This document shows, in pieces, positions 53,838 to 64,000 of a DNA stretch of 64,000 nt. The stretch is from assembly GCA_964418425.1 (NCBI GenBank), contig CAYQLT010000006.1, positions 1 through 64,000 on the forward strand, given 5' to 3'. Source of the stretch: CAYQLT01 sp964418425 (lineage in GTDB: Bacteria > Bacillota > Limnochordia > Limnochordales > Geochordaceae). Numbering within the stretch: position 1 is the stretch's first letter; each line of letters opens with the position of its first letter. The translations under genes were made by a program, and so were the position numbers. Under the pieces are notes generated by a model that was not told the DNA's origin, made no database searches, and worked only from the letters and a program-made list of their open reading frames with translations.

Positions 53838-54686
53838 CTACGGGGCGCCCTTCCCGGCGTCCTGCGCCCACCGGCGGGCCAGCCGGATCTCGTCGGCGTA
53901 CTGCTCTTCCCGTTCCACCGGCGTTTCGATGATGATGGGACGGCTCTGGAAAGCCGGTTCCCGGACGAACAGCACCAGAAGCTCCCCCATCTGCCCCTGG
54001 CCGAGCAGCGCGTGGCGGTCCACCTTTTCGGCGAAACCGGCGCGGGAGTCGTTGAGGTGGATCACCTCCACCAGCGGGAAGAAGTCCGGGCGGGTGGCTT
54101 CCGTCAAGAACCGATCCCAGTGGCCCGGCTGCATCCACCCGGCCGCAAAGGCGTGGCAGGTGTCCAGGCAGAAACGCACCCGGTCCTTCTCCCGCACACC
54201 CTCCCGGATGGATAAGAGCTCGTCAATGCGGCGGCCAAGCTCGCTCCCCTGCCCGGCCGTGTTTTCCAGGAGCAGCCGGCAAGGCCCGGTGTACGCGGCC
54301 AGCACTTCGTCGATGGCCTCCACCATCCGGCGCATGCCGACGGCCTCCCCCTCCCCCATGTGGCGTCCGCAATGCACCACCAGCCATGGGGTGCCGTAGG
54401 CCTCGCAGATCTCCATCTCGTTGACGATGGAGGCCACCGTGGTGGACCTCAACTCCGGGTCGCCGGTGGCCAGGTTGGTGACGTAGGCGGAGTGCGCCAC
54501 GGTGACGACCCCGGCGCGGCGGGCCGACTCCGCCTCCCGGGACGCCGATTCCCGGTCCACAGGCTTGATGCGGTAGCTCCTCGGGTTCTTGGGAAAGTAC
54601 TGAAACGCGTTCGCACCCAGCGCGCCGGCGTTCTCCACCGCCCTGGCGAATCCCCGGGCGGTGCTGAGGTGGCACCCGATGATCAC
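53838..54686 (-). CDS. nfo: Endonuclease IV (AP endonuclease)
   Basis: Base-excision repair enzyme cutting at abasic sites. 282 residues from a GTG at 54686 with GGGGGAGG upstream. TIM-barrel zinc ligands: HCGRHMGEGEAV region, LLLENTAGQGSELG, FCLDTCHAFAAGW, VIHLNDSR and IIETP. The N-terminus GCHLSTARGF with AFQYFPKNPRSY is typical. Ends 53 bp before the gdhA promoter elements. Confidence 0.95.
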   Translation of the reverse strand: MIIGCHLSTARGFARAVENAGALGANAFQYFPKNPRSYRIKPVDRESASREAESARRAGVVTVAHSAYVTNLATGDPELRSTTVASIVNEMEICEAYGTPWLVVHCGRHMGEGEAVGMRRMVEAIDEVLAAYTGPCRLLLENTAGQGSELGRRIDELLSIREGVREKDRVRFCLDTCHAFAAGWMQPGHWDRFLTEATRPDFFPLVEVIHLNDSRAGFAEKVDRHALLGQGQMGELLVLFVREPAFQSRPIIIETPVEREEQYADEIRLARRWAQDAGKGAP

Positions 54687-54741
54687 GTCACGCCTCCCCC
54701 TCGCAGGTGGGCTTCCGGGCGGGGGCCGCGCGCCGCCCTGC

Positions 54742-55689
54742 TCATGATGGCTTGGGGTGCAGGCAGAGGTCAACGGCCGCCACCTCCGGCGGGCAGCGCC
54801 AGCGAAGAGGCGGGCCGATGGTGCCAACCCCCCGGTTCACGTACAGCCAGGTCGAACCGACCCGGTGCACCCCCTCCACGTAGCGGTGGCGGTGCACCCA
54901 GCGAGACCACACCGGGCCGAGCAGGGGAAAGACCAGCTGCCCGCCGTGGGTGTCGCCCACCAGCACCAGCGCCCCGCACCGTTCCGCCGGCTGGTGCTCC
55001 AAAACGTGGTAGGAGTGGGCCAGGGTGACCCTGACCGTCACAAGCCGGGCAGGCGCCTCGGCCGTCCGGTCTGCGCCTGGCCAGGCCGCAGCCGGACGGC
55101 TCAGCGCCAGCGGCAGGTCATCCCGACCCAGATCCGGGGAGTCCACACCCACCAGCTCGACCCCTATCCCCTTCGCCCCCATCACGACCCGCCGGTTGAG
55201 CAGCACGGTCGCCCCCGCCTGCTCCAGGCAGGAGAGGACGAAGCGGGCCACATGGGGGCGTTCGTGGTCGTGGTTGCCCAGCACCGCCGCCGCAGGGGCC
55301 GCAGCGGTGAGGCGGCGCAAATACGCGGCCAGCGGGGCACCCCAGCTGAGGCGATCCACAAAGTCGCCCGTGAGAACCACCACATCCGGTCCCAGGCGCC
55401 TCACAGCCTCCAAAGCCAGCCGGTGCGCGCCGCCGGGCCAGCGGTGCAGGTGCAGGTCGCTCAGGTGAACCAGTCGCAAGCAGGCGACGCCGGCAGGGCG
55501 CAGCACCGCCTCCTGCGGTGTCGCCCTTCGCCGGGAAAGAAGGACAAGCGCCGCCTGCCCGGCCGCCGGGCGCACCTCGAACACCAGATGCTCGACGACC
55601 AGCCGGGCGGCTTCCCGCAAGCCGGCGACGGCGGCAGCCGCCGCGGCCGCCGCCGCACCCCCTGCGGCGAAAGCCCACCAGCCCTCCAA
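54742..55689 (-). CDS. Calcineurin-like metallophosphoesterase, YkuE/YaeI type
   Basis: 315 residues from a TTG at 55689 (GGGAG upstream). An N-terminal hydrophobic Ala-rich segment (FAAGGAAAAAAAAAVAGL) may anchor it. Metal-site motifs follow in order: HLSDLHLHRWPG, LTGDFVDR, LGNHDHERP and VGDTHGGQL; a late YVNRGVGTIG also fits the family. Such enzymes include UDP-diacylglucosamine pyrophosphohydrolase-like and phosphodiesterase activities; the substrate here is not predictable. Confidence 0.85.
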   Translation of the reverse strand: MEGWWAFAAGGAAAAAAAAAVAGLREAARLVVEHLVFEVRPAAGQAALVLLSRRRATPQEAVLRPAGVACLRLVHLSDLHLHRWPGGAHRLALEAVRRLGPDVVVLTGDFVDRLSWGAPLAAYLRRLTAAAPAAAVLGNHDHERPHVARFVLSCLEQAGATVLLNRRVVMGAKGIGVELVGVDSPDLGRDDLPLALSRPAAAWPGADRTAEAPARLVTVRVTLAHSYHVLEHQPAERCGALVLVGDTHGGQLVFPLLGPVWSRWVHRHRYVEGVHRVGSTWLYVNRGVGTIGPPLRWRCPPEVAAVDLCLHPKPS

Positions 55690-55712
55690 CTTCCGCTCCC
55701 GGGCCCCCGCCC

Positions 55713-56303
55713 CTAATCTTCGCTGCCGTCGTCGTTTTCCTCGCCGGCGGCGCGGCGGGCGGCCCCGGAGCGCTGTCCCGGCGTGGACGGCGCCGCAGGC
55801 CCGCCCGCCGGCGAAGAGGGTCGGGAACGGACCGGGCTGGCCGCCACGGCGTCGATGGAGATGAGCACGGCCCGTCCCCAGTTGGTGAGCTGGGCGTGGC
55901 GGACCTCCCACCGGGTCTCGCTGCGGCGGCGGTTTCGGAAGAAGACTGTCACCAGACCCGCGCGGCATAGCGCCATCAGGGCCTCCTCCACGGCCTGGGG
56001 AGTGCGCCCGCTGCGCAACGCATCCCGCAGGATGAGGCGGTACGGCCGGCCCTCCGCCAGCTGTGCGCCCATCTGGCGGGCCAGTTCGAAGGTCGCCGCG
56101 CTGAGGGCCCCCCGCAGCTCATCCAGCGTTGCTTTCGCCAGCCCCCGCAGCTGCTGGCCGATGGGAACGGGACACAGGCACGGCCCGTCCGGCTCCCGGG
56201 CCACCAGATGCTGGCGGCGAACCAGGTACGGGCCGTGCTGCGCCCAAGGTAGCCACACCTTGTCGGGAAGCTCGTCAGGCCTGGCAGCGATCGCTCTGAT
56301 CAC
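55713..56303 (-). CDS. Hypothetical 196-residue protein
   Basis: Possible winged-helix-like middle region (LRDALRSGRTPQAVEEALMALCRAGLVTVFFRNRRRSETRWEV read in parts) and a disordered, charged C-terminal 50 residues. No motif identifies a family; a DNA-binding accessory protein is only a guess. GTG start with weak AGGG upstream. 23 bp separate it from the phosphoesterase gene. Confidence 0.55.
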   Translation of the reverse strand: MIRAIAARPDELPDKVWLPWAQHGPYLVRRQHLVAREPDGPCLCPVPIGQQLRGLAKATLDELRGALSAATFELARQMGAQLAEGRPYRLILRDALRSGRTPQAVEEALMALCRAGLVTVFFRNRRRSETRWEVRHAQLTNWGRAVLISIDAVAASPVRSRPSSPAGGPAAPSTPGQRSGAARRAAGEENDDGSED

Positions 56304-56540
56304 CGACCCTGACCAAGGGGGAAGCTTACGCGGGTCTCCACGGTCTCAACCGTCACGGCCCGGCATTTCGCCCCCTCCCGGCAGCCTTCCTTGTGAGGCA
56401 GGCGGCGACCCGGCGAGATGGGCCGTGAGCCGGCCTGCCGCTGCTGGCACTGGCCCCGCCCGGCGCGAAGATGGTATCGTGGGGCTGCAGGCGCCCGAAG
56501 CGGGCCCCAAGGGACAGACCACCCGCAAGGGAGGGGCCGC

Positions 56541-56966
56541 ATGCGCTCGATCGCAGCCCTCATCGTCGCCCTCGATGAACTGGCCGCCCTGGGTGGCACG
56601 GCCGGCGGGGAGCCGACCGTGTGGACCCGGTTGGCCCGGCAAGGGAGAGACGTCTGGCTGGTGGCCTCTGGGGCGGCCGAGCCGCTGCTGCCCCATGGAG
56701 TTCACCGGGCTACATCCCTGCAGGAGGCGGCACGCCAGTGCCCGGTTCCGGGCAGCCGCGTGCTGGTGGTGGGTGCCGACCCGTCCGCATCGGTACGTTT
56801 TGCCAACCGGCACCGGCTCACCTCGGTGCTCATCGACCCCGGCGACGGCTCCGGGGCGGAAGGTCTGGAAGAGGTTCCCGATTTCACCCTCGGCTCCGTG
56901 TGGGAGCTTCCGGCGCTTTTGGAGCGCCTGGAACGGGATCCCGCCGACTTCGAAGGAACGGAGTGA
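56541..56966 (+). CDS. HAD-like C-terminal half, no catalytic nucleophile
   Basis: 141 residues, ATG with AAGGGAGGGG upstream. Residues 65-135 match the last part of HAD hydrolases (VLVVGADPSASVRFANRHRLTSVLIDPG...PDFTLGSVWELPALL, quoted in pieces), including the motif IV-like acidic region modified to GADPSASV. The DxDx nucleophile half is missing, and the first 60 residues do not supply it. It is either an ancient truncated HAD or a regulatory remnant; no activity should be assumed. Confidence 0.6.
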   Translation: MRSIAALIVALDELAALGGTAGGEPTVWTRLARQGRDVWLVASGAAEPLLPHGVHRATSLQEAARQCPVPGSRVLVVGADPSASVRFANRHRLTSVLIDPGDGSGAEGLEEVPDFTLGSVWELPALLERLERDPADFEGTE

Positions 56967-57036
56967 CGGAGCCGAGCAACGGCCGTTGCCCGGCCCCGTC
57001 CCCCGACGCCCCCTGGCCTGTGCGGCAGCTGCCTGT

Positions 57037-57627
57037 TTACAGCCCCCAGCCCGGACCCATCATACCGCCCCGGAAGCCCGGGTGGTGCCAGCGACCGCCT
57101 CCATACCCGTAACCCCGGTGGGGCATGCCGCCCCAGCCGAAGCGGCCGAAGGTTCGAAGGCGGGCCCGCTGTTCGTCCGTCAAGACCGCCAGCGCCCGCA
57201 GGTTCGCCCCCGCGTAGATGGCGGAGATCTCCCCCCGAAGCGCCGCGATCTCTTTCACCAGGGACTGCACCCGGGCGATGTCCGGCACATCCTTGGCGTA
57301 CTCGGAGGCGAGCTCCTGCCGCTTGCTCAGAAGCTGGCTTTGCAGCCCCTGCGCTTCCGTCACGGCCTGGCGGCGGATCTCATCGATCTGCTTCACCTGC
57401 TCGTCGGTGAGCTGCAGAGCCTGCCATCCGTACCCTGCTCGCGGCCCTGCCGCCGGGGCCTGCCCGCCGGCCATGGGGCCGGCAGCCGGTGCTCGCCAGA
57501 TGCCCGCGGCCACCGCGGAGACGGACGCCATGGTCACCACAGCCACCAGGCCAACCGCCAGGACGACCCATCGCCTGGAGTTTTGGACCCTGAGGCTTCT
57601 CCACACCATCCCGACCGCCCCTTCCAT
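57037..57627 (-). CDS. Spy/CpxP-like LTxxQ-motif periplasmic protein
   Basis: 196 residues from the ATG at 57627. A signal or anchor helix (WVVLAVGLVAVVTMASVSAVAA) is followed by a helical domain with two LTxxQ-type motifs, LTDEQVKQI and LTDEQRARL, about 75 residues apart, as in Spy/CpxP chaperones. The C-terminal 35 residues are Gly/His/Tyr/Trp-rich (GYGYGGGRWHHPGF), a possible metal-binding tail. Such proteins respond to envelope stress or metals; the promoter repeats upstream fit that. Confidence 0.8.
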   Translation of the reverse strand: MEGAVGMVWRSLRVQNSRRWVVLAVGLVAVVTMASVSAVAAGIWRAPAAGPMAGGQAPAAGPRAGYGWQALQLTDEQVKQIDEIRRQAVTEAQGLQSQLLSKRQELASEYAKDVPDIARVQSLVKEIAALRGEISAIYAGANLRALAVLTDEQRARLRTFGRFGWGGMPHRGYGYGGGRWHHPGFRGGMMGPGWGL

Positions 57628-57665
57628 CGGGCCGCCCTGCACGGGGCAGCCCCCTTCGCACCCCC

Positions 57666-57709
57666 AATCTACCCGGGCGGCGTGCAGAGCCCGTGAAGAG
57701 ATCATGAAG
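57666..57709 (-). promoter_or_regulatory. Promoter of the Spy-like gene with response-regulator-like direct repeats
   Basis: A minus-strand TAGATT (57671-57666) is a plausible -10. TGAAG occurs on the plus strand at 57694-57698 and 57705-57709, exactly 11 bp apart, placing direct repeats (minus CTTCA-N6-CTTCA) at the -35 region. That spacing is typical of OmpR/PhoB-family response regulators. The -35 itself is poor, as expected of an activated promoter. Confidence 0.5.
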
Positions 57710-57800
57710 GCTCTCTGTTGGCCCTCTGGGAATTCCGCGCGGCGGGGGGCGTCGTGCGTCCCGGCCGCTCCACCATCGACGGCAAGCGGTCCCCCCGGCC

Positions 57801-59072
57801 CTACAGGGCGAGATCTGCGAACAGCCGGATGCGCACCGGGGCTCCGGCGGGAAGCTCTGAAACCTCCGGCGGGATCATGACCAGCGCGTTGGCGTCCGCC
57901 ATGGAGCGCACCGAGGCGGACGACTGCATGGGCACAGGCTCCGCCGTCCACCGGCCATCCGCCTGCAGCGATGCCCGGGCGCGCACCAGCCGCAGTCGGC
58001 CGGGGGCCATCCGCAGGGGGCTCGCCAGCTGCCCCATGGTCTCGGGAGGACGCCATCTGCGCCCGAGCCAGGCGGCCAGGAAGGGGCGTATGAAAAGCTC
58101 CGCCGAAACCATCGCTCCCCCGGGCGTGCCGGGAAGCCCGAAGACCGGCTTGCCATCCCACAGCCCGAAGCAAAACGGCCGGCCGGGCCGGATGGCCACC
58201 CGGTGCACCAGCCAGCGCACCCCCAGCGCCTCCAGGGCAGGTCGCACCAGATCCTTCAAGCCCACGCTCATGCCGCCGGTGAACACCAGGGCGCCGGCGT
58301 CCGAAGCCATGGCAAGCGCCGTCTTTTGCAGGGCCGCCCGGTCGTCGGGAACGATCCCGCACAGGCGGGGGCAGGCGCCCCACGCCGCAAGCTGAGCCGC
58401 CACCCCGTACGCGTTGCTGTTGCGCACCTGACCGGGCGCCAGCTCAGCCTGCTCCACGGGCACCACCTCGTCGCCCGTGGCGGCCAGCGCGATCACCGGC
58501 CGCACCCGCACCGGCACCCGGCTGACGCCCAGCGCGGCCAGCAGAGAGATCTGGCCCGGCGTGAGGCAACTTCCCGCGGGAATGACCACCTCACCCGGCG
58601 CGGCATCCTCTCCCGCCGGAAAGGTGAAGGCGCCCGGCTGCACCGCCCGCTGGATCCAGACGGTCTCCCCGTCCAGGCGAGCCAGTTCCTGGGGCACCAC
58701 GGCGTCGCTGCCGGCGGGCAGCGGAACCCCCGTCATGATTCGCACGCAAAAGCCCGGCTCCACCCGAAACGGCTGCCCCGAACCGGCGGTCAGGGTCCCG
58801 AGCAGCCTTACCGGGCGCGGCGTCTGGGGCCCGGCCCCCGACACATCCGAAGCCCGCACCGCAAAGCCGTCCATGGAGGCCCTCGGCAGGGAGGGGAAAG
58901 CCTGGGAGGATCTCACATCCGTGGCCAGCACGCGCCCGGCCGCCTGCTGCAGCGGCACCGTCTCCTCCGCAAGCGCCACCAGAGCCGGCACTTGCTGGAG
59001 GATGCGGTCCCGAGCCTGTTCGTACTCCTCCAGCCCTTCCAGCCCCACCTCAGGAGCCGGCCTTGCCTCCAC
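57801..59072 (-). CDS. moeA: Molybdopterin molybdenumtransferase
   Basis: Inserts molybdate into adenylated molybdopterin. 423 residues with family blocks PLQQAAGRVLATDV, SMDGFAVRASD, MTGVPLPAGSDAVVPQE, the MPT-binding VFTGGMSVGLKDL and GLPGTPGGAMVS. A single MoeA domain set without fused MoaB/MogA. It overlaps cutA by 23 bp. Presence implies molybdenum enzymes elsewhere in the genome. Confidence 0.95.
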   Translation of the reverse strand: MEARPAPEVGLEGLEEYEQARDRILQQVPALVALAEETVPLQQAAGRVLATDVRSSQAFPSLPRASMDGFAVRASDVSGAGPQTPRPVRLLGTLTAGSGQPFRVEPGFCVRIMTGVPLPAGSDAVVPQELARLDGETVWIQRAVQPGAFTFPAGEDAAPGEVVIPAGSCLTPGQISLLAALGVSRVPVRVRPVIALAATGDEVVPVEQAELAPGQVRNSNAYGVAAQLAAWGACPRLCGIVPDDRAALQKTALAMASDAGALVFTGGMSVGLKDLVRPALEALGVRWLVHRVAIRPGRPFCFGLWDGKPVFGLPGTPGGAMVSAELFIRPFLAAWLGRRWRPPETMGQLASPLRMAPGRLRLVRARASLQADGRWTAEPVPMQSSASVRSMADANALVMIPPEVSELPAGAPVRIRLFADLAL

Positions 59073-59520
59073 CGCCGCCCGTCCCCTTCTGGCCGGCCGG
59101 CAGGTCGCCGGCAGGCAGGCGAATCTCTTCCCGCATCCACGCCAGGTACGCCGGATTGAGATCCGAAAGCGGCACCACCGAGATGGCGGGAACCCGGTAG
59201 CTGTGCAGCTCCCGCACCGCCTGCATCACGGCGCCCACGGCCTCGGGAAGGGTCTTGAGCAAAAGCAGGGCTTCTCCGTCCTCCACCAGCCGGCCCTCCC
59301 ACCAGTAGTACGAGCCGATGGCCGGCACCACGTTGGCACAGGCCGCCAGGCGCCGCTCCACCATGGCCCGGCCGATCCGTCGCGCCTCCTCCTCGGTGGC
59401 CGCGGTGATGTACACCAGGCACCCGGGACCCGACGGCAGCCCCGCTCCGGTGGCGGAAGCCGCCGCCGCGCTCCTTTGGCCTCCCGATGACCCGATGGCA
59501 CCTTCGCCGTCTGCGCGCAT
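59050..59520 (-). CDS. cutA: CutA1-family trimeric protein
   Basis: 156 residues from the ATG at 59520. The core about 35-135 is a CutA1 domain (YITAATEEEARRIGRAMVERRLAACANVVP, YYWWEGRLVEDGEALLLLKT, LHSYRVPAISVVPL, quoted in pieces), a ferredoxin-like trimer formerly linked to copper tolerance; the physiological role is unsettled. An Ala/Gly-rich N-terminal extension of 30 residues and a Gly-rich tail are unusual. Located between the mutase pair and moeA, overlapping the latter. Confidence 0.9.
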   Translation of the reverse strand: MRADGEGAIGSSGGQRSAAAASATGAGLPSGPGCLVYITAATEEEARRIGRAMVERRLAACANVVPAIGSYYWWEGRLVEDGEALLLLKTLPEAVGAVMQAVRELHSYRVPAISVVPLSDLNPAYLAWMREEIRLPAGDLPAGQKGTGGGGGKAGS

Positions 59521-59539
59521 GGACGATCCGCCCCAACTC

Positions 59540-60039
59540 TCAGCGGCGGGCGGTCCCGCCGCCTTCGGCCACCTTCGCCCCCGGGACAGGACGTCGTCGT
59601 GCCTCTCCCAGGGTGCGGATGTAGCCCACGATGTCGGCCAGGTCGCTCCCGGGCCCGAAAACCCTTCGCACCCCTGCGGCGACCAGCCCCGGCACGTCGT
59701 CAGCCGGGATGGTCCCCCCGACCACCACGGGGACGTCCCCGATGCCGAGCGCCTGCAGGCGCTGGAGCACCTGCGGGATGAGGGTGTTGTGGGCGCCGGA
59801 CAGGATGCTGATGGCCACCACGTCCACATCCTCATCCAGGGCAGTCCGGGCCACCTCGTCCGGGGTACGAAACAGCCCGGAGTAGATGACCTCCATGCCG
59901 GCGTCCCGAAGGGCCCGGACGATCACCTTGATGCCCCGGTCGTGCCCGTCAAGGCCGACTTTGGCGGCCAGCACCCGCACCGGCGGGCCGGGCGCCGGCT
60001 CCCGCACCCCCTGGTGGGCCGGCTGCGGGACCGCACCCA

Positions 60040-60040
<1 letters not shown>
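59540..60040 (-). CDS. icmB: Cobalamin-binding small subunit of acyl-CoA mutase
   Basis: 166 residues: a standalone adenosylcobalamin-binding domain with the DxHxxG motif at D31-H33-G36 (LDGHDRGIKVI), SGAHNTLIP and VGGTIPADD blocks. It partners the adjacent large subunit; the two genes overlap by one base (TGATG). Size and separation match IcmB of Streptomyces rather than fused MutB. About 20 extra residues at each end are low-complexity. Confidence 0.88.
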
Positions 60041-61698
<1,658 letters not shown>

Positions 61699-61716
61699 GG
61701 CGCCTCGCCCTCCCCA

Positions 61717-62502
<786 letters not shown>

Positions 62503-62635
62503 CGCCCGGCTCCCCCCGATTCGGCCGCCCTGCCTTCCGGGGCCCTCAGGCAACCGCTGCGGGCCCCCTGGGGACCAGCGGCTGTTCGCGGCCCCATCGC
62601 CTCGGAGGGCCCCTTGCCGCTCAGCCCGCCGTCCG

Positions 62636-63874
62636 TCAGCCGGCGGGCCGGAACTCCCCCAGGAAGTCCAGCCGATCCTGCGCGGCGTTGAGGCGGTACA
62701 GGTAGACGAAGTCCGCCCCCCAGTGCCGCTGGGGCCTAAAGGTGATGGGCGGGGCCACGCCGCCCGTCTCAAACTCCCGCAGGGACTCCAGGGCCTCCTT
62801 GACCCCCGGGCCGGTAGGGGTGCGGGCCCGGCGCAGCGCCTCGATCACCACCTGAGCGGTCACCACGCCCTGGGCATAGTGCGGCGGGCGCACCTGGATG
62901 TCCGGGTGGTAGCGCCGGTTGAGGCTGCGCACGAAATCCATCCCGGGCACCTGGGTCGGCCACGTGACCATCGCGGAGGTGGTGATGACGCCGTCCGCAT
63001 TGGCGCCCGCCAGGTGGAGAAGCTCCTCGCCGCCGGCGTAGTGGATGGCCAGGTACTGCGCTCGCAGCCCGTTGCGGCGGGCGTCCCTCAGGAAGACGGC
63101 CACCGGCTGGGCGACGTTTTGAAACAGGACGAACTCCGCCCGGTTGCGCCGCAGGTCCAGCACCTGGCTGGTGGCGTCCAGCACGTCGGACGCCAGCTCC
63201 TGCTGCGCCACCACCTCCATGCCCAGCTCTTCGGCCCGGGCCCGCCCGGCCGCCAGAGGAGACCGACCGTAGGGGGAGGGGTGGACGTTGAAGGCGATGC
63301 GCGGCTTTTGCCCCGGACGGCGCAGCTGATTTTGGACGTAGTCGACCAAAACCCGCATGTGGTCGTCGTAGGTCATGCTGACGAAGAAGTTGTACTCGCC
63401 CGGCTCCTCCAAGAGCCCCTTGTGAAAGGACGCCGACAGGACCGGCACCCGCGCGGCGTTGATCTCCGGCTTCATCACCAGGTTGGGCCCGGTCCCCCAG
63501 GTGATCGCGGCCACGATCTTCTCGTCGGCGATGAACCGCCGGATGGCCGTGAGGGCGGTCTGGGGATTGTACTGGTCGTCGGTCCAGACCAGCTCCACCC
63601 GCACCGGCCCCGAAGCCGTCTCCACCACGCCGCCTTTCTCCTCCGAAAGCCACCGGAAGTAGTCCCGGATGCCGTCCGCGTAATGCACGCCCACGTCGCT
63701 GGTCGGCCCGGTGTAGGTCACCACGGCGCCCACCTTCACGACCGGGGGCTGGGCCAGGGCGAAAGACGCCAGGGCCGCCCACGCGACCGCCGCCAGGATC
63801 CCTGCCACCGCAAAGCCGGACCACCTCTGCTTCGCACCGCAGCCCACGACGCCGACCCCTCGCACCATCCGCAA
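62636..63874 (-). CDS. livK: Branched-chain amino acid ABC transporter substrate-binding protein
   Basis: 412 residues. Signal peptide (SGFAVAGILAAVAWAALASFALAQ) then a periplasmic-binding type 1 fold: VVKVGAVVTYTGPTSDVG, ELVWTDDQYNPQTALTAIRRFI, ITWGTGPNLVMKPEINAARVP and later HYAGGEELLHLAGANADGV (quoted in pieces). No lipobox, so it is free in the periplasm or held by its signal. Amide- and branched-chain amino-acid relatives are both possible. Start is the first of two ATG codons two apart. Confidence 0.9.
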   Translation of the reverse strand: MRMVRGVGVVGCGAKQRWSGFAVAGILAAVAWAALASFALAQPPVVKVGAVVTYTGPTSDVGVHYADGIRDYFRWLSEEKGGVVETASGPVRVELVWTDDQYNPQTALTAIRRFIADEKIVAAITWGTGPNLVMKPEINAARVPVLSASFHKGLLEEPGEYNFFVSMTYDDHMRVLVDYVQNQLRRPGQKPRIAFNVHPSPYGRSPLAAGRARAEELGMEVVAQQELASDVLDATSQVLDLRRNRAEFVLFQNVAQPVAVFLRDARRNGLRAQYLAIHYAGGEELLHLAGANADGVITTSAMVTWPTQVPGMDFVRSLNRRYHPDIQVRPPHYAQGVVTAQVVIEALRRARTPTGPGVKEALESLREFETGGVAPPITFRPQRHWGADFVYLYRLNAAQDRLDFLGEFRPAG

Positions 63875-63966
63875 GCACCACCCTCTCCCTTTCCGATGGG
63901 ACTGCGCCGGCCATCCCGCCGCCCCGGTCCGAGCGGCCCTGCGTGCCGTCGGGCCCGTTTCGGCCC

Positions 63967-64000
63967 TCAGTACCGGAACGGCCAGTGGTTGAAGTAGGCC
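63967..64000 (-). CDS. C-terminal end of a LivM-type permease (window edge)
   Basis: Only eleven codons are visible, reading AYFNHWPFRY and a TGA at 63969-63967. A short aromatic-rich tail ending in Tyr is common at the end of LivM/LivH permeases, and position next to livK and livF supports this, but so few residues cannot prove it. Confidence 0.45.
   Translation of the reverse strand, partial: AYFNHWPFRY

Noticed and set aside
56976..56989. GCAACGGCCGTTGC palindrome between convergent genes
   Set aside because: Perfect 14-bp palindrome but with no loop, no T run and a GC-rich surrounding; too weak to call a terminator or site.

Overview
The window is about 70% G+C by eye and almost wall-to-wall coding. 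The gene set points to a deep-branching, high-GC member of the Bacillota (Limnochordia, Thermaerobacter or Symbiobacterium-like). Evidence for this is the YmfF/YmfH M16 pair, YutG/PgpA-like and YprB-like proteins, RNase H of the HIII motif type, AhrC/ArgR-type ARG boxes, and a b6-plus-subunit-IV cytochrome bc complex. A Spy/CpxP-like protein and a small secreted barrel-like protein hint at a diderm envelope. The exact lineage is inference. A run of 100 N (9936-10035) marks a scaffold join, so this is a draft assembly.

Layout. 1-9.2 kb (minus): arginine operon in transcription order argC-argJ-argB-argD-carB-argG, driven by a sigma-A-like promoter overlapped by an ARG box. 9.3-20.7 kb (minus): truncated murA and a truncated methyltransferase on either side of the N gap, then a tightly coupled housekeeping series (RNase H-like exonuclease, TPR protein, RNase H, deoC, EamA transporter, YmfH/YmfF, Ski2-like helicase, PgpA/YutG-like protein). 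20.8-26.4 kb (plus): a respiratory operon with its own promoter: cupredoxin lipoprotein, cytochrome b6, subunit IV, Rieske protein, a 37-residue membrane peptide, membrane-anchored diheme cytochrome c, an unknown protein, a four-cluster polyferredoxin and a two-helix membrane protein. 26.6-42.9 kb: mixed strands, with queG, Lon-like protease, ParA-like ATPase, SufR-like Fe-S regulator, CopZ-like protein, LacD-type aldolase, GalU, M19 dipeptidase, hpt, a cytidylate-kinase-like/nuclease fusion, TPR proteins and a frameshifted XRE-TPR regulator. 42.9-50 kb (minus): SDR oxidoreductase, three tandem M42 aminopeptidases, a secreted barrel-like protein, a degenerate galactokinase-like protein and a HEAT-repeat protein. 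50-56.3 kb (minus): malic enzyme, glutamate dehydrogenase, endonuclease IV, metallophosphoesterase. 56.5-64 kb: a HAD-like fragment, Spy-like protein, moeA, cutA, an adenosylcobalamin acyl-CoA mutase pair and part of a branched-chain amino acid ABC transporter.

The genes fit an amino-acid-utilising, aerobic or microaerophilic lifestyle. The LIV transporter, M42/M19 peptidases, glutamate dehydrogenase, malic enzyme and the acyl-CoA mutase could feed carbon and reductant toward menaquinone, with the bc complex passing electrons to cytochrome c and cupredoxin. The mutase carries Phe80 and Gln198, the isobutyryl-CoA mutase signature, and lies next to the branched-chain amino acid transporter. This points to valine/isobutyrate metabolism rather than methylmalonyl-CoA.

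Two genome-style signals recur. Adjacent genes are repeatedly joined by 4-bp GTGA overlaps. The heptamer GCTTTTG (Leu-Leu written CTT-TTG) is far more frequent than expected at this base composition.
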